Below, one piece after another: positions 30,216 through 39,834 of a DNA stretch of 44,430 nucleotides; position 1 is the first letter of the stretch; every line of letters begins with the position of its first letter. A program made the translations under genes and the position numbers. This DNA is from Scybalocola_A sp900557175. GTDB taxonomy: Bacteria; Bacillota; Clostridia; Lachnospirales; Lachnospiraceae. The notes beneath the pieces are model-generated. The model was given only the letters and a program-made list of their open reading frames with translations, was not told the DNA's origin and ran no database searches. The stretch is from contig CALADH010000037.1 of the NCBI GenBank assembly GCA_937890745.1, positions 1-44,430 on the forward strand. Reading direction: 5' to 3'.

Positions 30216-32447
30216 TCACATTTGTTCGTGGAATGTTCTGGATATGACTTCTCGCTGCTGTTCTTTGGAAAGTTTGTGGAAGTTGACTGCATAACCGGAC
30301 ACACGGATTGTCAGGTTCGGATATTTTTCCGGATGCTCGGCCGCATCAATGAGCATTTCTCTGTTTAATACATTGACGTTTAAGTGCTGTGCCATCTGGG
30401 CAAAATAGCCGTCAATGATTGTTGTCAGATTTTTAAGACGTTCTTCCTCGTTTTGACCAAGCGCCTTCGGCACAATCGAAAATGTATTTGAAATACCGTC
30501 CTTGCATACGTCATAGGAAAGCTTTGCCACTGAGTTTAAAGAAGCAAGCGCACCGTTTTTCTCACGGTTATGCATTGGATTTGCGCCCGGTGCAAATGGT
30601 TCTCCGGCCTTTCTGCCGTCCGGTGTACTGCCTGTTTTCTTTCCGTAAACGACATTTGACGTAATTGTCAAAATAGACAGCGTATGCTCTGCATTTTTAT
30701 AAGTAGGATTTTTCTTTAATTCCTCATAGAACAGACGAACCTGCTCTTTTGCAATGTCGTCAACTCTGTCATCATCATTACCGAAAGCCGGATAATCGCC
30801 GACCGTCTCAAAATCTTTAATCAAGCCTGTCTCGTCACGGATGACTTTCACTTTTGCGTATTTAATGGCAGAAAGCGAATCTGCAAGCACGGACATACCG
30901 GCAATACCAAATGCCATAAAACGATGTACATCTGTATCATGGAGTGCCATCTGTGTTTTCTCATAAGCATATTTATCATGCATATAGTGGATAATATTCA
31001 TTGCATTCACATAAGTTCTCGCAAGCCACGGACGGTAAATATTCATCAGCTCAATGACTTTATCATATTCGAGATAATCGCCCTCATACGGTGTATGTGC
31101 CGGTGCGACCTGCATACCGCTCTTTTCATCACGGCCGCCGTTAAGGCTCATTAAAAGAAGCTTTGCAAGGTTGGCACGGGCGCCAAAAAGCTGCATATCC
31201 TTGCCGACACGCATTGCTGAAACACAGCAGGCAATCGCATAATCATCACCAAACTTCGGACGCATCACATCGTCATTTTCATACTGGATTGCATCTGTAT
31301 CACAGGAAACCTTTGCCACAAAACGTTTAAAGCACTCCGGCAGCTTTTCCGACCAAAGCACTGTAAGATTCGGCTCTGCCGATGGTCCGAGATTATAAAG
31401 TGTATTCAAAATTCTGTAAGAGCTTTTTGTCACAAGCGGACGTCCGTCCTCACCCATACCGCCGACAGACTCTGTGATCCACATCGGATCTCCCGCAAAT
31501 AATTCGTTGTATTCCGGCGTTCTAAGATGTCTTGCCATACGAAGCTTCATCACAAAATCGTCGATAATTTCCTGCACGCCGCTCTCGTCAAGCACACCAT
31601 TTTTTAAATCACGCTCAAAATAAATATCAAGGAAAGTACTTGTCCGTCCAAGGCTCATGGCTGCGCCGTTCTGCTCCTTGATTGCGCCAAGATAACCGAA
31701 ATAGAGCCACTGAACGGCTTCACGGGCATTGGAAGCCGGCTGTGAAATATCAAATCCGTAAATCTGTGCCATTTCCTTAAGCTTACCGAGGAAATTAATC
31801 TGCTGATACAATTCTTCAAGAAGACGGATTGTATCCTGTGTCATCATTTCCTGTGAAATACGGCGCTTATCCTCCTTTTTCTTTTCGATTAAATAGTCGA
31901 TACCGTACAGAGCCACACGGCGGTAATCGCCGATAATACGTCCGCGGCCGTAAGCGTCCGGCAGACCTGTAATAATGCCGCAATGGCGCGCCGCCTTGAT
32001 TTCATCACTGTAAACACGGAACACGCCGTCATTGTGCGTTGTTCTGTATGTAAACTCCTTCTCAACCTTATCTGACAGTGTATAGCCGTAAGCCTTACAT
32101 GCCTTTCGTGTCATATTAAGGCCTCCGAACGGATTAACGCCGCGTTTTAACGGTCTGTCTGTCTGAAGACCGACGATAATCTCCTCGTCCTTATCAAGAT
32201 AACCCGGCCCGAAATTCGTCAGTGATGTCGCTGTATACGTATCAATATCCAGCACACCGCCAAACTGCTGCTCCAAATCAAATAAATGATTGAGCTTTGT
32301 CATCAGTTTCGTCGTCCGCTCTGTCGGCCCGGCAAGAAAGCTTTCATCACCCTCGTAAGGTGTATAATTTTTCTGAATAAAATCCCTTACGTTAATATCT
32401 TCCTGCCAGCATCCGCCATTAAAACCATTCCACTGTTCTCTCATCAT
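30216..32447 (-). CDS. pflB: Formate acetyltransferase (pyruvate formate-lyase)
   Basis: A 743-residue glycyl-radical enzyme converting pyruvate and CoA to acetyl-CoA and formate. The catalytic cysteine pair is C407/C408 in YAIACCVSAM, and the glycyl radical is G718 in IRVSGYAVNF. REQWNGFNGGCWQEDINVRDFIQ at the N-terminus and GTSTPDGR-like TGSTPDGRKAGEPFAPGANPMH are typical of true PflB rather than diol dehydratases or choline lyase. I chose ATG 32447 because AGGAGGA is 7 nt upstream; the next codon is also ATG. A leader of about 230 nt with an internal terminator precedes it. Confidence 0.96.
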   Translation of the reverse strand: MMREQWNGFNGGCWQEDINVRDFIQKNYTPYEGDESFLAGPTERTTKLMTKLNHLFDLEQQFGGVLDIDTYTATSLTNFGPGYLDKDEEIIVGLQTDRPLKRGVNPFGGLNMTRKACKAYGYTLSDKVEKEFTYRTTHNDGVFRVYSDEIKAARHCGIITGLPDAYGRGRIIGDYRRVALYGIDYLIEKKKEDKRRISQEMMTQDTIRLLEELYQQINFLGKLKEMAQIYGFDISQPASNAREAVQWLYFGYLGAIKEQNGAAMSLGRTSTFLDIYFERDLKNGVLDESGVQEIIDDFVMKLRMARHLRTPEYNELFAGDPMWITESVGGMGEDGRPLVTKSSYRILNTLYNLGPSAEPNLTVLWSEKLPECFKRFVAKVSCDTDAIQYENDDVMRPKFGDDYAIACCVSAMRVGKDMQLFGARANLAKLLLMSLNGGRDEKSGMQVAPAHTPYEGDYLEYDKVIELMNIYRPWLARTYVNAMNIIHYMHDKYAYEKTQMALHDTDVHRFMAFGIAGMSVLADSLSAIKYAKVKVIRDETGLIKDFETVGDYPAFGNDDDRVDDIAKEQVRLFYEELKKNPTYKNAEHTLSILTITSNVVYGKKTGSTPDGRKAGEPFAPGANPMHNREKNGALASLNSVAKLSYDVCKDGISNTFSIVPKALGQNEEERLKNLTTIIDGYFAQMAQHLNVNVLNREMLIDAAEHPEKYPNLTIRVSGYAVNFHKLSKEQQREVISRTFHEQM

Positions 32448-32545
32448 GATTTTCTCCTCCTGAAACATCAATGACACTGCACCTGCCCTTTTCCTGCGCC
32501 ATCACCCGGATGGCTTTTGTTTCATAGGACATCCCAAAGACTTTC

Positions 32546-32665
32546 CTACGAAATAAAAAAGGGCAGCATATGCAATGCTGCCCAGACGGTCGGCTGTTTA
32601 CAAATGATATCTCCACTGTGTCCATCCACAACTCTTATCACAGAGCTTCCGTCAGGAAATACCAT
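32546..32665 (-). CDS. Possible 39-residue leader peptide upstream of pflB
   Basis: The frame from ATG 32665 to TAG 32546 begins MVFPDGSSVIRVVDGHSGD and ends WAALHMLPFFIS. It starts about 13 nt after the predicted transcription start and reads through the terminator hairpin at 32561-32583. AAAGAG directly abuts the ATG, so the ribosome site is poor. I do not recognise the protein. It could be a regulatory leader peptide, a small free-standing gene, or a chance frame. Confidence 0.35.
   Translation of the reverse strand: MVFPDGSSVIRVVDGHSGDIICKQPTVWAALHMLPFFIS
32561..32583 (-). terminator. Terminator in the pflB leader / downstream of comF
   Basis: GGGCAGCAT (32561-32569) and ATGCTGCCC (32575-32583) form a perfect 9-bp stem with a 5-nt loop. 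On the minus strand it is followed by TTTTTTATTT. It ends read-through from comF or attenuates transcription from the promoter at 32685-32713 before pflB. Confidence 0.88.
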
Positions 32666-32684
32666 CTCTTTCAATTACTTTCTC

Positions 32685-32713
32685 ATCATAACAAAGGCTA
32701 GGAATGCTGTCAA
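32685..32713 (-). promoter_or_regulatory. Strong promoter upstream of pflB leader
   Basis: On the minus strand TTGACA (32708-32713), 17 nt and TATGAT (32685-32690). It lies just after the comF stop. The first downstream full-length gene is pflB, about 230 nt away beyond a terminator. Confidence 0.85.
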
Positions 32714-32738
32714 GCAAAATGTGCTGTTACCTCGTCCT

Positions 32739-33464
32739 TCAATTCCTCTCACTTCCAATGCACATTGTGACGAAAAATATTTCTCTGACGCCGGCTTCTT
32801 TCAGCTGATGGGCGCAGGCATCCATAGTGCTTCCTGTTGTATATATATCATCAACCAAAAGAATACGTCTGTAGCCTGCCGCCGCTTTGACATCAACTGT
32901 AAATGCTTTTTTTAAATTATTAAAACGCTCTGCCGGGCCCAAATCTTTTTGCGGCGCCGTATAACGGCTTCGCACAAGTGTATGTACATCCATTTTACAG
33001 CCGATGTATTGTGCCAGCCGCAAAGCAATAGGCTCAGCCTGATTATATCCCCGGATACGCAGCTTCTTTTTGTTCAGGGGTACCGGTATCACCGCATCCG
33101 GATGTAAAGATTTCATCCATGAGCCAAGCTTTTGTATCATCTGATCCGAATAAAAGTCTGAAAACTCTTTACAATGCTTATATTTATACCATACGATCGA
33201 CTGGCGCATATGCTGCTCATAAATCCACACTGCACGGCCGCCGTCAAAATAATGTCTGTGCTTCTGGCAGTCATAACAATATTCTTCCTGTGCATTTTCG
33301 ATAGGCTTGCCGCAGCGCAGACAGACCGGCTCACTGACATATTTAAGCTTTGCCATACATTTTGCGTGCACCATACCGTCCTCCCTCACTAAAATTTCCC
33401 GGCAGACTGGACATCTCGGCGGAAATAAAAGGTCAAGCAATTCGCATTTTATTTTATCTTTCAC
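32739..33464 (-). CDS. comF: ComF family protein (phosphoribosyltransferase-like)
   Basis: A 241-residue ComF protein, linked to DNA uptake and recombination. The N-terminal zinc-finger part has CPVC, CLRCGKPI and CYDCQKH. The C-terminal PRTase-like domain has VPLNKKKLRIRGYNQAEPIA and the PRPP-loop ILLVDDIYTTGSTMDACAHQLKEAG. I chose the GTG at 33464 (KDKIKCELLDLLFPPRC) because GGGGTG precedes it; an ATG 19 codons further up has no ribosome site and adds residues not expected in ComF. This start is less certain than the gene. It lies between glgP and pflB, with a terminator on either side. Confidence 0.87.
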   Translation of the reverse strand: MKDKIKCELLDLLFPPRCPVCREILVREDGMVHAKCMAKLKYVSEPVCLRCGKPIENAQEEYCYDCQKHRHYFDGGRAVWIYEQHMRQSIVWYKYKHCKEFSDFYSDQMIQKLGSWMKSLHPDAVIPVPLNKKKLRIRGYNQAEPIALRLAQYIGCKMDVHTLVRSRYTAPQKDLGPAERFNNLKKAFTVDVKAAAGYRRILLVDDIYTTGSTMDACAHQLKEAGVREIFFVTMCIGSERN

Positions 33465-33578
33465 CGTCACACCCCCTGTAACTTTATTGTAACCGTTTGC
33501 GGCGAGCGCCGCCACCATCATTGTTCGACAAAATAAATGAAGAAATTTTATGACATAAGAAGCAATTTCCTATGTCAC

Positions 33579-33609
33579 AAAAAAAGGCCGCCACCCGAAG
33601 GTGACAGCC
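33579..33609 (-). terminator. Terminator of glgP
   Basis: GGCCGCCACC (33586-33595) and GGTGACAGCC (33600-33609) pair over 10 bp with two G-U pairs around a tetraloop (TTCG on the transcribed strand), followed by seven Ts. It starts 6 nt after the glgP stop. Confidence 0.92.
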
Positions 33610-33615
33610 CCTGTA

Positions 33616-36111
33616 TTAAAGCTCAACTTTAACTTTCTGTAAATGCCATATATCTCTGACATAGTCCTCGATTGTTCTGTCTGATGAAAACTTGCCTGTA
33701 TTTGCTGTATTAAGAAGTGCCATCTTTGCCCACTGCTTTTTATTTTTGTAAGCTTCATTGACACGTCCGTGTGCATCGGCATAAGAGCGGAAATCTTTTA
33801 ATGTAAAATATACATCGGCCTTTTCATAGCCAAGACCATCAAGGAGAGATACATAAATCTCTTTAAACAGTTCTTTGTTACCGCCGGCATAAGTGCCGTC
33901 CACAAGCTGCTCAAGTACCTTTCTGATGTCCGCATCACTGTTGTAAATATCTCTCGGATTATAACCGCCGTGAGCCTCATAGCCCATAACCTCGTCAGAA
34001 CTCATACCGAAAATAAACGCATTATCAGCGCCGACCTCCTCAACGATTTCCACGTTGGCGCCGTCCATTGTTCCGAGTGTCACGGCACCGTTTAACATAA
34101 ACTTCATGTTTCCTGTACCTGAAGCTTCTTTACTTGCCGTTGAAATCTGCTCGGACACATCACTTGCCGCAAAAATAATTTCCGCATTTGAAACTCTGTA
34201 GTTTTCAATAAATACAACCTTGATTTTTCCATTAATGGAAGCGTCATTGTTGATGACATCGGCAACAGAATTGATAAGCTTGATTGTCAGCTTGGCACGT
34301 CTGTAGCCTGCCGCCGCCTTTGCACCGAAAATGAATGTTGTCGGATAGAAATCCATCGACGGATTTTCTTTAATCTTATTATACAGATACATCACATGAA
34401 GAATGTTCATTAACTGACGTTTGTATTCATGAAGACGTTTCACCTGAACATCAAAAATGGAGTCCGGATTCACATCAATACCGTTATGCTCTTTAATATA
34501 TTTTGCAAGACGCACCTTATTCTCATATTTAATCTGCATAAATTCATCGAGTGCCTTAGAATCATCGGCATATTTTTCAAGGCCTTTAAGCTGAGGCAGA
34601 TCTGTAATCCATGCGTCTGAGCCAAGTTTTTTTGTCACCCAGTCTGCAAGCAGCGGATTGCCGTGAAGAAGGAATCTTCTCTGTGTAATACCGTTTGTCT
34701 TGTTATTAAACTTCTCCGGCATCATTTCATAGAAATCCTTTAACTCGCGGTTTTTAAGAATTTCTGTATGAAGTCTTGCAACACCATTGACAGAAAAGCC
34801 TGCAACAATCGCCATATTTGCCATTCTGACCTGTCCTTCATAAAGGATTGCCATATTTCTGATTTTATCATACTGGTTCGGATATTTTTCTTCAACATCA
34901 ATAAGAAATCTTCTGTTAATCTCCTCGACAATCTGATAAACACGCGGAAGCAGACGCATAAATAAGTCAACCGGCCATTTTTCAAGCGCTTCAGCCATAA
35001 TTGTATGATTTGTATACGCACAGCACTTTGTCGTCACTTCCCACGCTTCATCCCAGCCAAGTCCTTCCTCATCCATTAAAATACGCATCAGCTCAGGCAC
35101 TGTGACCGTCGGGTGTGTATCGTTTAACTGGAAGCAGACTTTCTCGTGAAGCTTGCGTATATCATCATGATTTTCCTTATACTTGGCAATCGCTCTCTGA
35201 ACGCTCGCAGATACAAAGAAATACTGCTGTTTTAACCGGAGTTCTTTGCCGCTGTAATGATTATCATTCGGATAAAGCACTTCAACAATATTTTTAGCAA
35301 GGTTCTGCTGCTCGACAGCCTTTAAGTAATCACCTTTATCAAAAGAGCTTAAGTTAAATTCATCCACAGCCTCGGCATCCCATATTCTTAAGGAGTTGAC
35401 AACATTGTTGCCGTAACCGACAACCGGCATATCATATGGCACAGCACGGACTGCCTGATAGCCATCCTGAATAAAACGGTTGCGTTTTTTCTCATTATCC
35501 CATTCAATACGCACATACCCGCCGAATTTAACAATCTGAGCATACTCAGGACGGCGGATTTCAAACGGATTCCCGTATTTTAACCAGTTATCAGGCACTT
35601 CAACCTGATAGCCATTCTCGATTTTCTGCTTGAACATACCGTATTTATAACGGATACCACAGCCATATGCCGGATAACCAAGTGTCGAAAGCGACTCGAT
35701 AAAGCAGGCTGCAAGGCGGCCGAGACCGCCGTTTCCAAGCGCTGCATCCGGTTCTTCATCTTCAATAATATTAAGATCAAGACCGAGTTCTTCAAGTGCT
35801 TCTTTCATCTCCTTATGACTGCCGAGATTAAGCATCGTATTTCCGAGGGCGCGCCCCATAAGAAATTCCATTGAAAGATAATATACGGTTTTTACATCCT
35901 GCTTCTCATATTCTTTGTGCGTCGCAATCCAGCGGTCGATTACATCGTCCTTTACGGCAAGAGATACAGCCTGAAAAACCTCCTGCGGATTTGCTTCATC
36001 CAATGTTTTTCTGAATAAAAGTTTCACATTGGATACAACCTCTTTTTTAAATGCCTCCTTATCAAAGGCTTTTTTTGCCTCTGCCGGCACAGCTTCCTGC
36101 TTTTTCATCAT
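33616..36111 (-). CDS. glgP: Glycogen/starch (alpha-glucan) phosphorylase
   Basis: An 831-residue GT35 phosphorylase releasing glucose-1-phosphate from alpha-1,4-glucans. The N-terminal YYLSMEFLMGRALGNTMLNLG and DAALGNGGLGRLAACFIESL, and the PLP site EASGTGNMKFMLNGAVTLGTMDGAN with the pyridoxal lysine K670, are all intact. The length is typical. GGAGGAG precedes the ATG. It begins 19 nt after the ileS stop with no terminator or obvious promoter between, so it is likely cotranscribed with ileS. Confidence 0.96.
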   Translation of the reverse strand: MMKKQEAVPAEAKKAFDKEAFKKEVVSNVKLLFRKTLDEANPQEVFQAVSLAVKDDVIDRWIATHKEYEKQDVKTVYYLSMEFLMGRALGNTMLNLGSHKEMKEALEELGLDLNIIEDEEPDAALGNGGLGRLAACFIESLSTLGYPAYGCGIRYKYGMFKQKIENGYQVEVPDNWLKYGNPFEIRRPEYAQIVKFGGYVRIEWDNEKKRNRFIQDGYQAVRAVPYDMPVVGYGNNVVNSLRIWDAEAVDEFNLSSFDKGDYLKAVEQQNLAKNIVEVLYPNDNHYSGKELRLKQQYFFVSASVQRAIAKYKENHDDIRKLHEKVCFQLNDTHPTVTVPELMRILMDEEGLGWDEAWEVTTKCCAYTNHTIMAEALEKWPVDLFMRLLPRVYQIVEEINRRFLIDVEEKYPNQYDKIRNMAILYEGQVRMANMAIVAGFSVNGVARLHTEILKNRELKDFYEMMPEKFNNKTNGITQRRFLLHGNPLLADWVTKKLGSDAWITDLPQLKGLEKYADDSKALDEFMQIKYENKVRLAKYIKEHNGIDVNPDSIFDVQVKRLHEYKRQLMNILHVMYLYNKIKENPSMDFYPTTFIFGAKAAAGYRRAKLTIKLINSVADVINNDASINGKIKVVFIENYRVSNAEIIFAASDVSEQISTASKEASGTGNMKFMLNGAVTLGTMDGANVEIVEEVGADNAFIFGMSSDEVMGYEAHGGYNPRDIYNSDADIRKVLEQLVDGTYAGGNKELFKEIYVSLLDGLGYEKADVYFTLKDFRSYADAHGRVNEAYKNKKQWAKMALLNTANTGKFSSDRTIEDYVRDIWHLQKVKVEL

Positions 36112-36130
36112 TCCAATCTCCTCCTGCGTA

Positions 36131-39100
36131 TCAGCTAAGTTTTTCTACGCCAAGTGTCACCTGTTCACCGTTAATATGCCACTCTTTTGTATATCCTTCT
36201 GCACAGTCATAGAAAATAGCTTCGGCTAAAACTTCGGCCTTTAAAATATTTTCATTGGCCTTTGCAATCATTTCAAGCTTTTCATTGCCGGACATGGATA
36301 CTTTAATGTGATCCATAACCTCAAAATCAGCTTCTTTTCTCATTGTCTGAATTTTTGAAATAAGCTCTCTGACAAAACCTTCTTCAATTAATTCCGGTGT
36401 CAGATTTGTATCAAGCACAACTGTAACCTCTCTGTCTGTATCTGATACATAACCTTCTGTCTGCGCCGCGTCGATCAGCAAGTCTTCTTCAAGAAGTACG
36501 ATCTGCTCGCCGTCCGCATCAAATGTCAGCTGGCCATTTGCCTTTAACTCGCTCATCGCCTTATTGCCGTCCACATTGGACAGATAATTCTTAATCTGAC
36601 CAAGCTTTTTGCCATACTTAGGACCGACTGTGCGAAGCTGCGGTTTGAAGCTGTATGATGTAAATGCACTCACATCATCTGTAAAATCAACCTTTTTCAC
36701 ATTCAGCTCGTCGGCAATGATTTCCTTGAAAAATTCTGGAAGTTCAAAACCTGCTTTAATGTACATCTGTCCGATCGGCTGTCTGTTTTTAATATTTGCG
36801 GCATTTCTGCAGGCACGTCCCTGAACAACAACCTGAAGCACTAAATCCATATCTGCTTCAAGATTCTTGTCAATCCATGCATCATTGACTTCAGGGAAGT
36901 CACAAAGATGAATACTTTCCGGTGCGCTCTTATCAATGCTTCTCACAAGATTCTGATAAATATCTTCTGTCATAAACGGAATCATCGGCGCTGCTGCCTT
37001 AGAAATTGTCACAAGCGCTGTATAAAGTGTCATATACGCATTAATCTTATCCTGCGGCATACCGTTTGCCCAGAAACGCTCACGGCTTCTTCTGACATAC
37101 CAGTTACTCATGTCATCGACAAATTCCTGAAGGGCTCTCGCTGCCTCTGGAATCTTGTAATTGCCAAGATTATCATCCACCGCTTTCACAACAGAATTTA
37201 ACTTAGATAACAACCATTTATCCATAACCGGAAGCTGATCATAATCTAAAGTATATTTTGTCGCGTCAAAATCATCAATATTTGCATAAAGTACAAAGAA
37301 CGCATAGGTGTTCCACAATGTACCCATAAATTTACGCTGTCCCTCAACAACAGCTTTACCATGGAAACGGTTTGGAAGCCACGGTGCACTGTTGACATAG
37401 AAATACCAGCGGATTGCATCTGCACCATATTTTTCAAGTGCATCAAACGGATCAACCGCATTGCCCTTTGACTTACTCATCTTCTGTCCGTTTTCATCCT
37501 GAACATGGCCTAAAACAATAACATTTTTATAAGGCGCTTTATTAAAAATAAGCGTCGAAATTGCAAGCAGTGAGTAGAACCATCCTCTTGTCTGGTCTAC
37601 AGCCTCTGAAATAAAGTCTGCCGGGAACTGGCTCTCAAAAAGCTCTTTATTTTCAAAAGGATAGTGATGCTGTGCAAATGGCATGGAACCTGAGTCAAAC
37701 CAGCAGTCAATAACCTCCGGTACTCTGTGCATTTCCTTGCCGCAGTGCGGACACTTAATCGTCACGGCGTCAATATACGGACGGTGAAGCTCGATATCAT
37801 CCGGGCAGTTATCGGACATTGACTTTAACTCCTCAATGCTGCCGATGGCATGCTGATGACCGCACTCACATTCCCAAATATTGAGCGGTGTACCCCAGTA
37901 ACGGTTACGGCTGATACCCCAGTCCTGAACATTTTCAAGCCAGTCGCCGAAACGTCCCTTACCGATACTCTCAGGGATCCAGTTAATTGTATTATTATTT
38001 CGGATTAAATCATCTTTAACAGCTGTCATTTTGATAAACCATGACTCACGCGCATAATAAATCAGCGGCGTATCACAGCGCCAGCAGTGCGGATAGCTGT
38101 GCTCAAACTTCGGCGCTGAGAATAAAAGACCTCTCTTATCCAAATCTTCAAGGACTAACGGATCTGCCTTCTTGCAGAAGGTCCCTGCCCAAGGCGTTTC
38201 TGCAGTCATCTCACCTTTGCCGTCAACAAGCTGTAAAAACGGCAGGTCGTACTTTCTTCCCACATTGGAGTCATCCTCACCGAAAGCCGGTGCAATATGA
38301 ACAACACCTGTACCATCTGTCAATGTAACGTAAGTATCGCATACAACATAGTAAGCTTTTTTATTCATCTCTGTAAAGCTGTATAAAGGCTCATATTCCT
38401 TATATTCAAGGTCTTTGCCCTTATATGTCTCAAGTACCTCAAAATCTTCTCCGAGCACTGTCTGAGCAAGTGCTTCTGCAAGATAATATGTGTAATCGCC
38501 CTGTTTTACTTTCACGTAATTTTCATCAGGGTTGACACAAAGCGCCACGTTTGACGGCAATGTCCAAGGTGTTGTTGTCCATGCTAAAATATAAGCGTCC
38601 TCACCTTTCACTTTGAAGCGGGCGATTGCTGAACGTTCTTTAACATCCTTATAGCCCTGTGCAACCTCATGGCTTGAAAGCGGCGTTCCGCAGCGCGGAC
38701 AATAAGGCACAATCTTATAGCCTTTATAGAGCAGGCCTTTCTCCCAAATCTGCTTTAATGCCCACCATTCGGACTCAATAAACTCATTGTGATAAGTCAC
38801 ATAAGGCTTCTCCATATCTGCCCAAAAACCGACAGTCCCTGAGAAATCCTCCCACATACCTTTGTATTTCCATACACTTTCCTTACAGTGCTCAATAAAC
38901 GGCTCAAGACCGTATTCCTCGATCTGCTCCTTGCCGTCAAGGCCGAGCATCTTCTCAACTTCAAGTTCAACCGGAAGCCCGTGTGTATCCCAGCCGGCTT
39001 TACGCGGAACCATATAGCCCTTCATCGTCTTATATCTCGGGATCATATCCTTAATAACACGAGTTAAAACATGGCCGATATGCGGCTTGCCGTTGGCTGT

Positions 39101-39244
39101 CGGCGGACCGTCATAAAATACAAACTCAGGACCTTTTTTCTTTGCTTCAATACTTTTCTCAAAAATATGGTTGTCATTCCAAAACTTTTCAACCTTTTTC
39201 TCTCTGTCTACGAAATTCAGATTAGTCGATACCTTTTCGTACAT
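36131..39244 (-). CDS. ileS: Isoleucyl-tRNA synthetase
   Basis: A 1037-residue class I synthetase charging tRNA-Ile, with editing domain. The HIGH motif is H55-IGH-58 in GKPHIGHVLTR and KMSKS is at 588-592 in QKMSKSKGN. Internal zinc-binding Cys clusters (CPRCG, CECGHQH, CPHCG) are present. The length and the HIGH-region sequence resemble the longer IleS2-like type common in Clostridia rather than the 920-residue Bacillus type; that subtype is my reading. I chose ATG 39244 (MYEKVSTNLNF) because GAAGGAGG precedes it. A T-box leader lies upstream and glgP follows. Confidence 0.96.
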   Translation of the reverse strand: MYEKVSTNLNFVDREKKVEKFWNDNHIFEKSIEAKKKGPEFVFYDGPPTANGKPHIGHVLTRVIKDMIPRYKTMKGYMVPRKAGWDTHGLPVELEVEKMLGLDGKEQIEEYGLEPFIEHCKESVWKYKGMWEDFSGTVGFWADMEKPYVTYHNEFIESEWWALKQIWEKGLLYKGYKIVPYCPRCGTPLSSHEVAQGYKDVKERSAIARFKVKGEDAYILAWTTTPWTLPSNVALCVNPDENYVKVKQGDYTYYLAEALAQTVLGEDFEVLETYKGKDLEYKEYEPLYSFTEMNKKAYYVVCDTYVTLTDGTGVVHIAPAFGEDDSNVGRKYDLPFLQLVDGKGEMTAETPWAGTFCKKADPLVLEDLDKRGLLFSAPKFEHSYPHCWRCDTPLIYYARESWFIKMTAVKDDLIRNNNTINWIPESIGKGRFGDWLENVQDWGISRNRYWGTPLNIWECECGHQHAIGSIEELKSMSDNCPDDIELHRPYIDAVTIKCPHCGKEMHRVPEVIDCWFDSGSMPFAQHHYPFENKELFESQFPADFISEAVDQTRGWFYSLLAISTLIFNKAPYKNVIVLGHVQDENGQKMSKSKGNAVDPFDALEKYGADAIRWYFYVNSAPWLPNRFHGKAVVEGQRKFMGTLWNTYAFFVLYANIDDFDATKYTLDYDQLPVMDKWLLSKLNSVVKAVDDNLGNYKIPEAARALQEFVDDMSNWYVRRSRERFWANGMPQDKINAYMTLYTALVTISKAAAPMIPFMTEDIYQNLVRSIDKSAPESIHLCDFPEVNDAWIDKNLEADMDLVLQVVVQGRACRNAANIKNRQPIGQMYIKAGFELPEFFKEIIADELNVKKVDFTDDVSAFTSYSFKPQLRTVGPKYGKKLGQIKNYLSNVDGNKAMSELKANGQLTFDADGEQIVLLEEDLLIDAAQTEGYVSDTDREVTVVLDTNLTPELIEEGFVRELISKIQTMRKEADFEVMDHIKVSMSGNEKLEMIAKANENILKAEVLAEAIFYDCAEGYTKEWHINGEQVTLGVEKLS

Positions 39245-39289
39245 CTCTTTTCCTCCTTCAAAAATTAGCAAATCTAAGAATGAACTTCC

Positions 39290-39540
39290 TATAAATCAAA
39301 AAGCTTCCGCCCTGCAACAGGACGAAAGCTTATCATAACCGGATTCGTTACCACCTATTACAACATACTGACATATGCGTTCTCTTTAACGGAAGAAATC
39401 CGGCACAAACTACTGCCGCAGCTGCGGGTTCGCTCATACAACTCCGAAGTGATATTCACCGAATGCCTACTTGTACCAAACTCTCACTGTCTTTGGCTCG
39501 CTGTGTCTTTTGGACGGACGGCTACTGTCTTCATCATCGC
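39290..39540 (-). ncRNA. T-box leader of ileS (isoleucine specifier)
   Basis: The leader shows the stem I landmarks (AGCGAG, GTGAGAG), a specifier region GAATATCAC with the Ile codon ATC at 39453-39451, the T-box-like TAGGTGGTAACG (39346-39357), and a terminator hairpin (arms within 39301-39331, AAGCTT ends) followed by a T-rich run. Uncharged tRNA-Ile would pair with the specifier and T-box and prevent termination. Confidence 0.92.
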
Positions 39541-39564
39541 TTTTGTATTTCTTAATTAAACTTT

Positions 39565-39593
39565 ATCTTAATATATATCGCCCCTCATGTCAA
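39565..39593 (-). promoter_or_regulatory. Promoter of the ileS T-box transcript
   Basis: On the minus strand TTGACA (39588-39593), 17 nt and TAAGAT (39565-39570). Transcription would start about 25 nt upstream of the first T-box helix. Confidence 0.8.
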
Positions 39594-39834
39594 CCGTTTC
39601 CTTATGTTTATAGCGTTTTGAAAGGGTTTTCCGACTATTTTCCGGCCACTGTATGTGCAATTTTCCCTTTGTCTAAAATTGCTTGCACATATTGTATAAT
39701 TTCTCATGCCAAATTTTTTAATCTTTGTGAACACTTTTCGTGTAACTCATGGTATTATAATACACGTAAACCCCCCAATACATTATATAGTTTTTTGTTA
39801 CACCCCATAAGAAACAAAAAATACCTTCTCCAAG
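39594..39834. other. Gene-poor intergenic DNA
   Basis: AT-rich DNA with no convincing coding frame on either strand. It holds a plus-strand -10-like element with an inverted repeat around it (CGTGTA ... TACACG, about 39739-39766), leading to the terminator at 39835-39865. A short untranslated plus-strand transcript is possible, but I see no direct support beyond these signals. Confidence 0.4.

Noticed and set aside
32419..32631. A 70-codon minus-strand frame in the pflB leader reading MSYETKAIRVMAQEKGRC
   Set aside because: It lacks a good ribosome site, overlaps the pflB start in another frame and crosses the terminator. I kept only the 39-codon frame as a low-confidence alternative.
32546..32665. 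Resemblance of VIRVVDGHSGDIICKQP in the pflB leader frame to the FlaG flagellar family
   Set aside because: The similarity covers under 20 residues, there are no flagellar genes nearby, and the rest of the frame is encoded by a terminator hairpin.
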